13,249 nt of DNA from the NCBI GenBank assembly GCA_003158115.1, contig PMGM01000100.1, positions 12,315-25,563 on the forward strand, in the 5' to 3' direction. The notes under the pieces are model-generated. The model saw nothing but the letters and a program-made list of their open reading frames with translations. It made no database searches and was not told where the DNA came from. The first letter of the stretch is position 1. Every line of letters begins with the position of its first letter. Of this stretch, positions 6,948 to 13,249 are shown in pieces. This DNA is from Methanobacterium sp. GTDB taxonomy: Archaea; Methanobacteriota; Methanobacteria; Methanobacteriales; Methanobacteriaceae. A program made the position numbers and the translations under genes.

Positions 6948-8264
6948 TTAATATGACTTAAATTTATTTATAAGCACATTCATATCCCTAAGATTAACAT
7001 CAGAATAAGGAAATTTGATTTCATTATTCATAAATATCATGTTAACAGTTGAACCATGATATTTTTTCTCATATTCAGATACAGTAATATTTTCTTGAAT
7101 TTTTAGGACTTCCCGACCAATGAAACTTTTCACATGTTCAGGCAATTTAATATCAAACTTACCATTATCGTATTCATCTATAATTGCTTTTAAAATATTT
7201 TTTGATGATCGACCATCTCCATAGGGATTCCCTGCGTTTTTCATTTTCTGGTAGAGTGTGGAGTCGGTTGATATCCTTTTGTAGGTATCTACTATTATAT
7301 TTTTATCGGTACCAACAAGGATATTTCCACCAGCTTTAACAGTTTCTGGTCTCTCTGTATTATAACGTAATGTTATACATGGAATATTAAGTGTTATGGC
7401 TTCTTCCTGTAATCCTCCAGAGTCGGTCATTACAAATTTTGATTTAGAAAGGAGTAAAAGAAAATCAAGATATCCTAATGGTTTAATGAGTTTGATGTGA
7501 GGAGCTTCTTCTAGTTTATCATAAAATTTAAATTTTTTAAGTGTTTTAACCGTTCTTGGATGGACCGGAAATACCACCGTAATATTATTAAGTTCCAGAA
7601 GGGCGTCTACTATATTTTTAAGCCTTTTAGGGTCGTCAACATTCTCTGCCCTGTGAATTGTAAGTATTATGATGTCACCTGTTATTTGAAGTTCATTTAA
7701 AATGTTTGATTCATTTTCTGCAATTTTTAAATGTCTATTACATGCATCAACAATTGTGTTGCCTGTTACATATATTTCATTAGGATTAATATTTTCAAAT
7801 AATAGGTTTATAGCAGATTCTTCGGTGGGAACAAAGAATATGTTTGAACAAATATCTGCTATCTGTCTGTTTATTTCTTCGGGCATGGTTTTGTCATAGG
7901 ATCTTAAACCCGCCTCCACATGACCAACCGCCATATGCAGCTTGGAAGCTGTTAAAGCACCAGCCAGAACTGCATTGGTGTCACCCTGAACCATGATAAT
8001 ATCCGGTTTTTCAGCTATTAAAACATTTTCTATACTTTCCATCATGATAGCTGTTTGTTTTCCATGGGAATTTGAACCAACACCAATATTGTAGTCGGGT
8101 TTTTTAATCTTTAAATCTTGGAAGAACTGTTGTGACATGTCATGATCATAATGCTGTCCAGTATGAATTAAAATATTATCAATCCCCATTTTTTCCATTT
8201 CATCTAAAACAGGGGCCATTTTAATTATTTCTGGTCTTGTACCTATTACAGTCACAATTTTCAT
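6948..8264 (-). CDS. wecB: UDP-N-acetylglucosamine 2-epimerase (non-hydrolysing) with C-terminal extension
   Basis: A GT-B-fold epimerase interconverting UDP-GlcNAc and UDP-ManNAc in the cytoplasm, supplying surface glycans. Family motifs run in order: [11 protein letters not shown] (8-18), TGQHYD (35-40), QGDTNA with Asp95, GHVEAGLRS with Glu117, MPEEINRQ (127-134), TIHRAEN with His204, SGGLQEE (282-288) and RPETV (305-309). The usual fold ends near residue 362 after [14 protein letters not shown]. This protein has 438 residues, so about 75 are extra. The tail is rich in charged and aromatic residues ([19 protein letters not shown]) and has no membrane segment or signal. The ATG at 8264 has GGAG 7 nt upstream and a TATA box at 8303-8314. 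No sugar-nucleotide dehydrogenase gene is adjacent, so the downstream glycan is unknown. Confidence 0.92.
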   Translation of the reverse strand: MKIVTVIGTRPEIIKMAPVLDEMEKMGIDNILIHTGQHYDHDMSQQFFQDLKIKKPDYNIGVGSNSHGKQTAIMMESIENVLIAEKPDIIMVQGDTNAVLAGALTASKLHMAVGHVEAGLRSYDKTMPEEINRQIADICSNIFFVPTEESAINLLFENINPNEIYVTGNTIVDACNRHLKIAENESNILNELQITGDIIILTIHRAENVDDPKRLKNIVDALLELNNITVVFPVHPRTVKTLKKFKFYDKLEEAPHIKLIKPLGYLDFLLLLSKSKFVMTDSGGLQEEAITLNIPCITLRYNTERPETVKAGGNILVGTDKNIIVDTYKRISTDSTLYQKMKNAGNPYGDGRSSKNILKAIIDEYDNGKFDIKLPEHVKSFIGREVLKIQENITVSEYEKKYHGSTVNMIFMNNEIKFPYSDVNLRDMNVLINKFKSY

Positions 8265-8302
8265 TATAAAACTCCATTTAATAAATAAAAAATTAAGAAT
8301 AG

Positions 8303-8314
8303 TATAAATATAAA
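8303..8314 (-). promoter_or_regulatory. TATA box for wecB
   Basis: TTTATATTTATA on the minus strand is centred about 44 nt upstream of the wecB ATG. Initiation about 26 nt downstream leaves a leader of about 18 nt that includes the GGAG ribosome site. It falls in the 89-nt gap after the DUF460 gene, so wecB is probably transcribed separately at least in part. Confidence 0.5.
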
Positions 8315-8353
8315 ATGAGTTTAAGTTTTATTAATAGTTATTTACAGAAATAT

Positions 8354-9787
8354 TCATGGTCTTCTTCTCTGGGCTCGATACTCATCAACAAGTTTTAGAA
8401 GATTTTTATTATTTTCCTGTTCCTTCTGATTGTTTACATATTCCTTCCATCTTTCAATTTCCAATTTGAAATCTTTGGAGTTTACAAGATAAAATTCAGT
8501 CATAGAAGTCATTTTTACACTGTTTGCATGTATCAATGGGACCATATTTTCTTCAAATATATTTTCTGCTGGATCCGATATTTTATCCATTGTGATAACG
8601 GCTTTAACACCTAAATTGATTATCATTGAAGCAGTTTGTGATCCACCACCTTCAGAATTTTTAAGAAGAACAATATCATCCATTCTAATTTCCCATTTAT
8701 CACAAGCTTCTCTTATACCCTCTTTTGTGAAGAATTCTATTATCTTTACTGGCAAATTATTTTCAGAAATTTTTAAAGGTTTAATTTCAGTTAATGACCT
8801 TAATTCTTCTTCTAATTGTATCCTCCGGGATTTTTCTTCGTTGTATTTTTCCTGGATACGTTTAATTATTGCAATTTTAGATGATACTTCCTTCTTTTGA
8901 AGGATTTTTTTGGTGTAATTGTAGTGAAGTTTATCCACCTTAGACTGGAGTTTAGAAATTTCCGTCTTATAATAACGATTATCTTTTTCTAGAAGAATAT
9001 TTTTCCTTGTTAAATTGTCAATATATCTTTTTTGAGACTTTAATTTATGTTTCAATTTGGATATTACCACATCCTCATAATCTGTTCTACTTATGTCCTG
9101 TGTATCATCAGAATCATCAGTTGTGGATTCAATCCTATTTATTTCAGCCCCATTAGGGTTTATACCGGACTCTGATACATTAAGATTATCTAAATTATTA
9201 TCAGAATCTTTTAAAATAGTATTTTTTTTATTAATCTCTTCAGATATTTGTTTTATAGCATTACTTATGGATACACCATTTATAACCAACATCTTTACTG
9301 ATTCAATAGCACTATCATCCAATTCTGCCTTTTCAGCACGCTTTGTTATCTGTTGAAATTTATTAAAAAAATCACGATAAGTTTTTACAGCTGCTGCAAG
9401 TGCATCCCGCTCGTGTGCATTTTGTCGAATTTCAAGTAATTTATTGTTCTCATATTGTAGATATGAATCAACTATATCTGTCTTGGATTCAATGGACATA
9501 CACTTATAAGGAGACCATATTTTAGAATTTAAAGTTGTTGCAAGTTTTTTAACAGTTTTTGGTATGGGATATACATCTGTAGCAACTAAAACTGTTTTTC
9601 CATATGCTATTATGTGACTAATAATTTCAGAACGCCGGATTTCCTTACAGCTTACCAGTGAGATCAAATTTCCATTAAGGTCTAATATAGCTATTCCTAC
9701 TGTAAGTCCAGGATCAAATCCAACAATGATTCCTCTATGTGAATTATTGGTTCTGTCAGGTTTTAAAAATAAATCTGAACCTTTCAT
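8354..9787 (-). CDS. DUF460 family protein: RuvC/RNase H-like domain, coiled coil and conserved C-terminal domain
   Basis: A 477-residue archaeal DUF460/COG2433-type protein. Residues 18-140 look like an RNase H-fold domain: IIVGFDPGLTVGIAILD places Asp25 after strand 1, ATDV gives Asp71 after strand 4, and NAHERDALAAA places Asp128 on the last helix, as in RuvC-type nucleases. A polar, Ser/Asp/Asn-rich linker at about 185-240 is followed by a Lys/Glu-rich coiled coil (245-335). A C-terminal domain (345-450) with SEGGGSQTASMIINLGV precedes a basic RAQRRRP end. A nucleic-acid-processing role is likely but no activity is established that I know of. It seems shorter than DUF460 proteins of over 600 residues that I remember. 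The ATG at 9787 has no ribosome site; see the entry covering 9784-9831. It follows truA on the same strand. Confidence 0.8.
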   Translation of the reverse strand: MKGSDLFLKPDRTNNSHRGIIVGFDPGLTVGIAILDLNGNLISLVSCKEIRRSEIISHIIAYGKTVLVATDVYPIPKTVKKLATTLNSKIWSPYKCMSIESKTDIVDSYLQYENNKLLEIRQNAHERDALAAAVKTYRDFFNKFQQITKRAEKAELDDSAIESVKMLVINGVSISNAIKQISEEINKKNTILKDSDNNLDNLNVSESGINPNGAEINRIESTTDDSDDTQDISRTDYEDVVISKLKHKLKSQKRYIDNLTRKNILLEKDNRYYKTEISKLQSKVDKLHYNYTKKILQKKEVSSKIAIIKRIQEKYNEEKSRRIQLEEELRSLTEIKPLKISENNLPVKIIEFFTKEGIREACDKWEIRMDDIVLLKNSEGGGSQTASMIINLGVKAVITMDKISDPAENIFEENMVPLIHANSVKMTSMTEFYLVNSKDFKLEIERWKEYVNNQKEQENNKNLLKLVDEYRAQRRRP

Positions 9788-9831
9788 AGTTTGTGAACTA
9801 ACATTTCTATATACCAGGTGATTTCCTCCAT
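9784..9831 (-). promoter_or_regulatory. Start region of the DUF460 gene: TATA box and overlapping 15-codon ORF
   Basis: Two readings compete. TATATAGAA (about 9813-9805, minus strand) is centred about 24 nt before the DUF460 ATG, about right for a leaderless mRNA. Alternatively, an ATG at 9831 opens a 15-codon frame, MEEITWYIEMLVHKL, whose TGA overlaps the DUF460 start as ATGA, a layout that allows coupled translation. The only GGAGG nearby (9828-9824) lies inside that small frame, about 37 nt from the DUF460 ATG and too far to serve it. Without conservation data the small frame may be chance. Confidence 0.35.
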
Positions 9832-9899
9832 CTGGGTAATTTTATGCTAATTATTTGTAATTTATTGTTTTCATAATATTTATGGTTTGCATGGGATTT

Positions 9900-10718
9900 T
9901 TATGGTAGTCTTAAAACCTTGATAATTTCTTCTTCTGCAGCAGCAATAGTTCTTCTTTTAATATATTCCTCTTTAATTGTTTTAAAGAAGTTATGTTTAG
10001 CATATCTATCAAATGTAAAATCAATATCCTCATAGTTTACATCCATTAATATAAGTCCATCTGGAGGTACAGGAGTGATTGAAGCATAAATATCCGGATT
10101 CAAAAGTAATTCCATATCCGCTTCATCCATTTTCCCTGCACCAACCATTGTTACCACCTGAACCATCTTTCGAACCATATTCCAAAGGAAGCTTTGACCA
10201 ACTACATCGATAACTGTTATCATCTTGTTCTGTGAAACTTTCATTTCTTTGATAAATCTTATAGGTGTCCTTTCACATCTTTTTGTAAAATTTTGAAAAT
10301 TATGCTCACCTACAAATAGTTTAGAAGCATCCTGCATCCTTTTTAAATCCAAAGATGTTTTATCATATGGATCCTTGAAAAAAACATACCTGTAATATCT
10401 ATAATCAGCATATCTTGGCTTGAAATTATCTGAAACTTCTGCTTGGGCTATGATCTGGATAGTTGATGGCAGATAATAATTAATCTGATTGATAGTTGCT
10501 TCAGAATCCGGTTCAAGTGATACAACATTTCCAAGTGAATGAACTCCCCTATCGGTTCTACCTGCAATGGAATATCCGGATCTAATAGGATCATCCATTA
10601 CTCTTGCCTTTTTGAACGCCCTAAAAAGTTCTCCCTCTACAGTGGGAAACTTTGGTTGTCTTTGAAACCCGTAGAACTGTGTGCCCATATAAGCCACTTT
10701 AAAAGCTGTTTTAACCAT
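9900..10718 (-). CDS. truA: tRNA pseudouridine synthase A
   Basis: A 272-residue TruA that converts uridine to pseudouridine in the tRNA anticodon stem-loop (positions 38-40). Motifs: FKVAYMGTQFYGFQRQP at the N-terminus, then IAGRTDRGVHS with catalytic Asp56, RYYRYVF in the central strand, and QSFLWNMVRKMVQV in the C-terminal half. Length fits archaeal TruA. I start it at ATG 10718, because GAGGT lies 4 nt upstream and the family normally begins directly with the 'KVAY.G..F.GFQ' strand. An in-frame ATG at 10796 would add 26 atypical residues, and a TATA box at about 10798-10806 would place transcription downstream of it. The DUF460 gene follows 112 nt later on the same strand. Confidence 0.93.
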   Translation of the reverse strand: MVKTAFKVAYMGTQFYGFQRQPKFPTVEGELFRAFKKARVMDDPIRSGYSIAGRTDRGVHSLGNVVSLEPDSEATINQINYYLPSTIQIIAQAEVSDNFKPRYADYRYYRYVFFKDPYDKTSLDLKRMQDASKLFVGEHNFQNFTKRCERTPIRFIKEMKVSQNKMITVIDVVGQSFLWNMVRKMVQVVTMVGAGKMDEADMELLLNPDIYASITPVPPDGLILMDVNYEDIDFTFDRYAKHNFFKTIKEEYIKRRTIAAAEEEIIKVLRLP

Positions 10719-10797
10719 TTGAACCTCGTGAGTGAATTTTTCCCGATTATTTAATGAATAAAATGATTTTAATACCCTTTCAAACCTATAATACATA

Positions 10798-10806
10798 TAA
10801 TTTATA
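10798..10806 (-). promoter_or_regulatory. TATA-like box for truA
   Basis: TATAAATTA on the minus strand is centred near 10802. Initiation about 26 nt downstream gives a leader of about 58 nt ending in the GAGGT site before ATG 10718. This supports the shorter truA. Confidence 0.4.
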
Positions 10807-10950
10807 CATTAACATAAAATAATCTATTTATTATAAAATATATTGATAATATTAGAAATATTAAGATTTATTAAATATATTTAGTGTGATTGATTGGAAA
10901 AAAATTAATGAATTCTGTTATATTTCTTTAATTATCTGACATTATCTCAT

Positions 10951-11135
10951 CTATTGTTTCTGAGCCTCTTTATAATTAGGATTTAATTTTAAAGTTTTAT
11001 TAAAACATTCCAATGCTTCTTGGTTTTCTTGAAGTTTCTGATGAGCTTTCCCTTTACTGTACTGTATTTCATGATCTTCTGGGTTGGTTTGAACATCTCT
11101 TTATATCTCAGGATATATTCAGTTATTGTTATTGA
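10951..11135 (-). pseudogene. Decayed tetratricopeptide-repeat (TPR) protein remnant
   Basis: On the minus strand an open frame from 11100 to the TAG at 10951 encodes 49 residues including NPEDHEIQYSKGKAHQKL and NQEALECFNKTLKLNPNY, then KEAQKQ. This is a clear TPR unit ('G.A...L....EAL.CF.K.L.LNP.Y'), ending in a stop. The frame has no start codon and is closed by TAA just upstream. In the next frame upstream, TEYILRYKEMF continues what looks like the preceding helix, so a single-base frameshift near 11090-11105 is likely. I read it as the 3' end of a broken TPR gene, the rest deleted. The remaining spacer on either side (10719-10950 and 11136-11241) is AT-rich, with no further gene seen. Confidence 0.6.
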
Positions 11136-11241
11136 TTAGTTTGATTTAATAACATTCATTTATTCAAGAAGATTAATAAACAGTATAGAATTAATTTCAT
11201 TAAAAGTTGAACACCAGCTATAATAGTAAACATGGGATATC

Positions 11242-12174
11242 ATGGCCAATCAAATTGTTGTTTCAGATAAAAAATGGGGATATATCAGTGTATTTACTGC
11301 AACAATCCTTTATGGTATTTGGAATACCTTCAGCAAAATTTTACTCCAAGATCTTAATCCACTGGCACTTTCAGCACTTGTTTACTGTATAGCCGGTATA
11401 TTCCTATTTGCTGTTCGTTTTTCAGGATTTAACAATAAATTAATGGGAATGCTTGATTCCAAATCCGAAGCCGAAACCCATATGTCAAGGAAGGATTATC
11501 TCGTACTCATAATAACCTCATTAGCAGGTTCAGTAATTGCCCCTGTTGTATATTTAACAGGATTAAATCAAATAACTGCGGTAAGCGCATCGCTTCTATT
11601 GAATTCTGAAGTACTTTTCATTATAATCATTGGAATTCTGGTTTTAAATGAAAGATTTCAAAAAAAGGAGGGAATAGGTTTAATTCTCCTATTAATTGGT
11701 ACAGTTTTTCTCGCAACCAATGGAAATCTACATGAATTTTCAGTATCCGAGAACCTAGGAACATTACTCGTGATTGTTGCTGCATTTTTCTGGAGTATAG
11801 ACACCACAATGAGCAAATTCTTAAGCAATAAAAGAGATTTGCTTGGAGTGAGTGCTTTAAAATGTTCAATAGGAGGAATTATACTCCTAATATTATCATT
11901 GATGCTTGGTTTGAATCTTAAAATACCATTAGACCATCTACCCTATCTACTTTTTATCGGGCTTGTGAGTATAGGATTTTCATTTGTAATGATCTACTAT
12001 GCAATAAGGAAAATTGGCTCGTTAAGAACAGGATCAATATTTCCGTTCACTTCACTATTCGGTGCCTTCATTGCATTTATAGTTCTTGGTGAACCATTCA
12101 CATATGAGGAGCTAGCATTTGGTCTTTTAATGCTATTAGGAGTGTTTATTATCTACAGATATCAGAAGAAATAA
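11242..12174 (+). CDS. EamA/DMT-family transporter
   Basis: A 310-residue integral membrane protein with about ten hydrophobic segments in two homologous EamA halves (about residues 12-160 and 172-307). Each half ends in the typical 'E.....GL.L.L.GV' helix pair: VLNERFQKKEGIGLILLLIG near 134-153 and VLGEPFTYEELAFGLLMLLG near 281-300. An insert of about 25 hydrophilic residues (62-85) separates helices 2 and 3. Family members export or import small metabolites such as amino acids, but the substrate cannot be told from sequence. The ATG at 11242 has only a weak GGGAT ahead of it. hisA follows 82 nt later on the same strand but appears to have its own TATA box, so a functional link is not implied. 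The TPR remnant lies on its left. Confidence 0.85.
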   Translation: MANQIVVSDKKWGYISVFTATILYGIWNTFSKILLQDLNPLALSALVYCIAGIFLFAVRFSGFNNKLMGMLDSKSEAETHMSRKDYLVLIITSLAGSVIAPVVYLTGLNQITAVSASLLLNSEVLFIIIIGILVLNERFQKKEGIGLILLLIGTVFLATNGNLHEFSVSENLGTLLVIVAAFFWSIDTTMSKFLSNKRDLLGVSALKCSIGGIILLILSLMLGLNLKIPLDHLPYLLFIGLVSIGFSFVMIYYAIRKIGSLRTGSIFPFTSLFGAFIAFIVLGEPFTYEELAFGLLMLLGVFIIYRYQKK

Positions 12175-12223
12175 TATGGGAAATTAGATTGTTAAAACTA
12201 TTAAATTTAAAAAATACAATCCA

Positions 12224-12232
12224 TTTATATAA
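12224..12232 (+). promoter_or_regulatory. TATA box for hisA
   Basis: TTTATATAA is centred about 29 nt before the hisA ATG at 12257, followed by an A-run. By archaeal spacing, transcription would begin almost at the start codon, giving a leaderless or very short-leader mRNA; GGGGAG at 12241-12246 would then be upstream of the transcript. Confidence 0.45.
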
Positions 12233-12256
12233 AAAAAATTGGGGAGAATCCTTAAA

Positions 12257-12973
12257 ATGTATATTATACCTGCAGTGGATATTAAAAATGGTAAATGTGT
12301 ACAATTAGTTCAGGGTAAACCCGGAACAGAACAGGTTATTATTGAAAATCCTGATGTGGTTGCTCAAGAATGGGAGAGTAAAGGTGCAGAAATATTACAC
12401 GTTATAAATCTTGATGGAGCCTTCGGCAATACCTCTAAGAATTTAGAAATAATTAAGAAAATTATTAAAACCGTTTCAATCCCTGTGCAGTTAGGCGGTG
12501 GCATAAGAACTGTAAAAGATGCTTCTAATCTTCTGGATATAGGTGTTGAAAAGGTTATTTTAGGTACAATGGCCGTTGAAAATCCTAAGAATATAGAAGA
12601 GCTATCAAATGAATATGGAAGTAAAAGAACCATTGTGGCATTGGATAGTAAGGATGGTAAAGTGGTTGTTAAGGGGTGGACAGAAAAAACCGAAAAAACA
12701 GCCCCAGAATTGGGTGTTTCATTAGAAAAAAGAGGTGCGGGAGGTATACTCTATACAAATGTGGATGTTGAAGGGATGATGAATGGATTCAATATGACTC
12801 CATTAGAAGACCTTTTAAAAGCTGTGAATATACCAGTTATTTATTCAGGCGGAGTAACATCACTTGACGATGTTAAAAAACTAAGCAAAACAGAAGCCTA
12901 TGGTGTTGTAATTGGTTCTGCACTTTATAAAGGTAATATAAAATTTGAAGACACCCTTAAATATCAATCTTAA
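12257..12973 (+). CDS. hisA: Phosphoribosylformimino-5-aminoimidazole carboxamide ribotide isomerase
   Basis: A 238-residue TIM-barrel isomerase of histidine synthesis that converts ProFAR to [25 protein letters not shown] at the N-terminus carries the catalytic Asp8. QLGGGIRT (78-85) is a phosphate-binding loop. [15 protein letters not shown] has the second catalytic Asp130, and YSGGV plus IGSALYKG form the C-terminal phosphate site. These features separate it from HisF, which starts 'RVIPCLD'. I start it at ATG 12257, directly before the conserved strand, with GGGGAG 10 nt upstream. A TTG at 12239 would add six residues not expected in the family. No other his gene is in the window, so it is a stand-alone gene. 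A T9 tract follows the stop. Confidence 0.95.
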   Translation: MYIIPAVDIKNGKCVQLVQGKPGTEQVIIENPDVVAQEWESKGAEILHVINLDGAFGNTSKNLEIIKKIIKTVSIPVQLGGGIRTVKDASNLLDIGVEKVILGTMAVENPKNIEELSNEYGSKRTIVALDSKDGKVVVKGWTEKTEKTAPELGVSLEKRGAGGILYTNVDVEGMMNGFNMTPLEDLLKAVNIPVIYSGGVTSLDDVKKLSKTEAYGVVIGSALYKGNIKFEDTLKYQS

Positions 12974-12983
12974 TGAATCTATA

Positions 12984-12992
12984 TTTTTTTTT
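12984..12992 (+). terminator. Oligo-T terminator after hisA
   Basis: A T9 run begins 11 nt after the hisA stop codon, a typical archaeal intrinsic terminator. The rest of the spacer to 13160 is AT-rich and shows no convincing gene. Confidence 0.65.
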
Positions 12993-13160
12993 AGAACAAT
13001 TTTTAGGATATGATAGAGTTCATTGTTTAATATAGAAATCAAATGGAGAAGAAACTCTAACCATTTTCCCATTTTATTTTAGTCATTACGGTCCCATTAT
13101 GCCCTAAGATTGTTAAGTATTAATTATCTTATACATTATAACTGTATCATGGTTTATTAG

Positions 13161-13249
13161 TTACCGTGCAAATCTTTCAATTAAACTTATCAAACTATTA
13201 ATAATGCCAGATAACGGTCCTAATCTACTACTGACTTTATAAAGCATCC
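13161..13249 (-). CDS. Possible C-terminal end of an unidentified minus-strand gene (cut by window edge)
   Basis: From the right edge, one minus-strand frame stays open for about 28 codons to a TAA at 13161, ending GPLSGIINSLISLIERFAR. The residues alternate hydrophobic and polar, as in an amphipathic helix, and the codons look protein-like. However, an open run of this length at a sequence edge in AT-rich DNA has a fair chance of arising at random, and I recognise no family. It could also start at the ATG at 13247 as a 28-residue peptide. Treat as tentative. Confidence 0.25.
   Translation of the reverse strand, partial: MLYKVSSRLGPLSGIINSLISLIERFAR

Noticed and set aside
8592..8900. Plus-strand frame of 102 codons inside the DUF460 gene
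   Set aside because: Antisense shadow of a conserved coding region, with no ribosome site or recognisable family.
10719..10796. N-terminal extension of TruA by 26 residues
   Set aside because: The extension does not resemble TruA, lies mostly upstream of the predicted transcript start, and the ATG at 10718 has a GAGGT ribosome site.
12239..12256. TTG start giving six more residues on HisA
   Set aside because: HisA begins directly with the MYIIPAVDI strand; the ATG at 12257 fits.
1..13249. GCATCC at both ends, suggesting a circular element
   Set aside because: A 6-bp match is expected by chance, and the gene content is plainly chromosomal.
12974..13249. Possible tRNA, small RNA or mobile-element end in the right spacer, prompted by two CGGTCC copies (13089-13094 and 13214-13219)
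   Set aside because: No cloverleaf, terminal inverted repeat or target duplication could be formed; the repeat is only 6 bp.

Overview
This window looks like an ordinary chromosomal segment of a methanogenic archaeon, most likely a low-GC member of the Methanobacteriales (Methanobacterium-like). The reasons are the AT-rich spacers with archaeal TATA-like boxes and oligo-T ends, archaeal-only families (CDP-archaeol synthase, a DUF460 protein, an HVO_0476-type zinc protein), and genes for three methanogenesis cofactors: methanopterin, methanofuran and coenzyme B. No insertion sequence, prophage, CRISPR array, rRNA or tRNA gene was recognised.

Layout from left to right. At the left edge, on the minus strand, the start of a probable pcm (protein-L-isoaspartate methyltransferase) overlaps the end of an HVO_0476-family zinc-ribbon gene. 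After a 265-nt AT-rich spacer comes a compact minus-strand group read as tes - mptG - hacB: a tetraether-lipid-synthase-type radical SAM enzyme, beta-RFAP synthase (methanopterin) and a homoaconitase-type small subunit (coenzyme B). Divergent from tes, across about 68 nt, is carS on the plus strand. carS makes the activated archaeol precursor of membrane lipids, so the two divergent genes belong to the same lipid pathway. carS ends in a T-rich tract facing the minus-strand pair mfnD - mfnF, which overlap by 4 nt and serve methanofuran synthesis.

Further right, on the minus strand, are wecB (UDP-GlcNAc 2-epimerase with an unusual C-terminal extension of about 65-75 residues), a DUF460 RuvC/RNase H-fold coiled-coil protein, and truA. 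A 523-nt stretch between the truA start and the next gene holds a decayed TPR-protein remnant. Two plus-strand genes follow: an EamA-type transporter and hisA, which stands alone rather than in a his operon. The last 276 nt have an oligo-T terminator after hisA and perhaps the tail of another minus-strand gene at the edge.

Functionally the window mixes C1-carrier and cofactor biosynthesis, membrane lipid biosynthesis, surface-sugar precursor supply and housekeeping RNA/amino-acid genes. I did not find a convincing undescribed system. The items most worth a second look are the tes/carS divergent pair with mptG and hacB behind tes, the novel-looking C-terminal extension of WecB, and the start region of the DUF460 gene.
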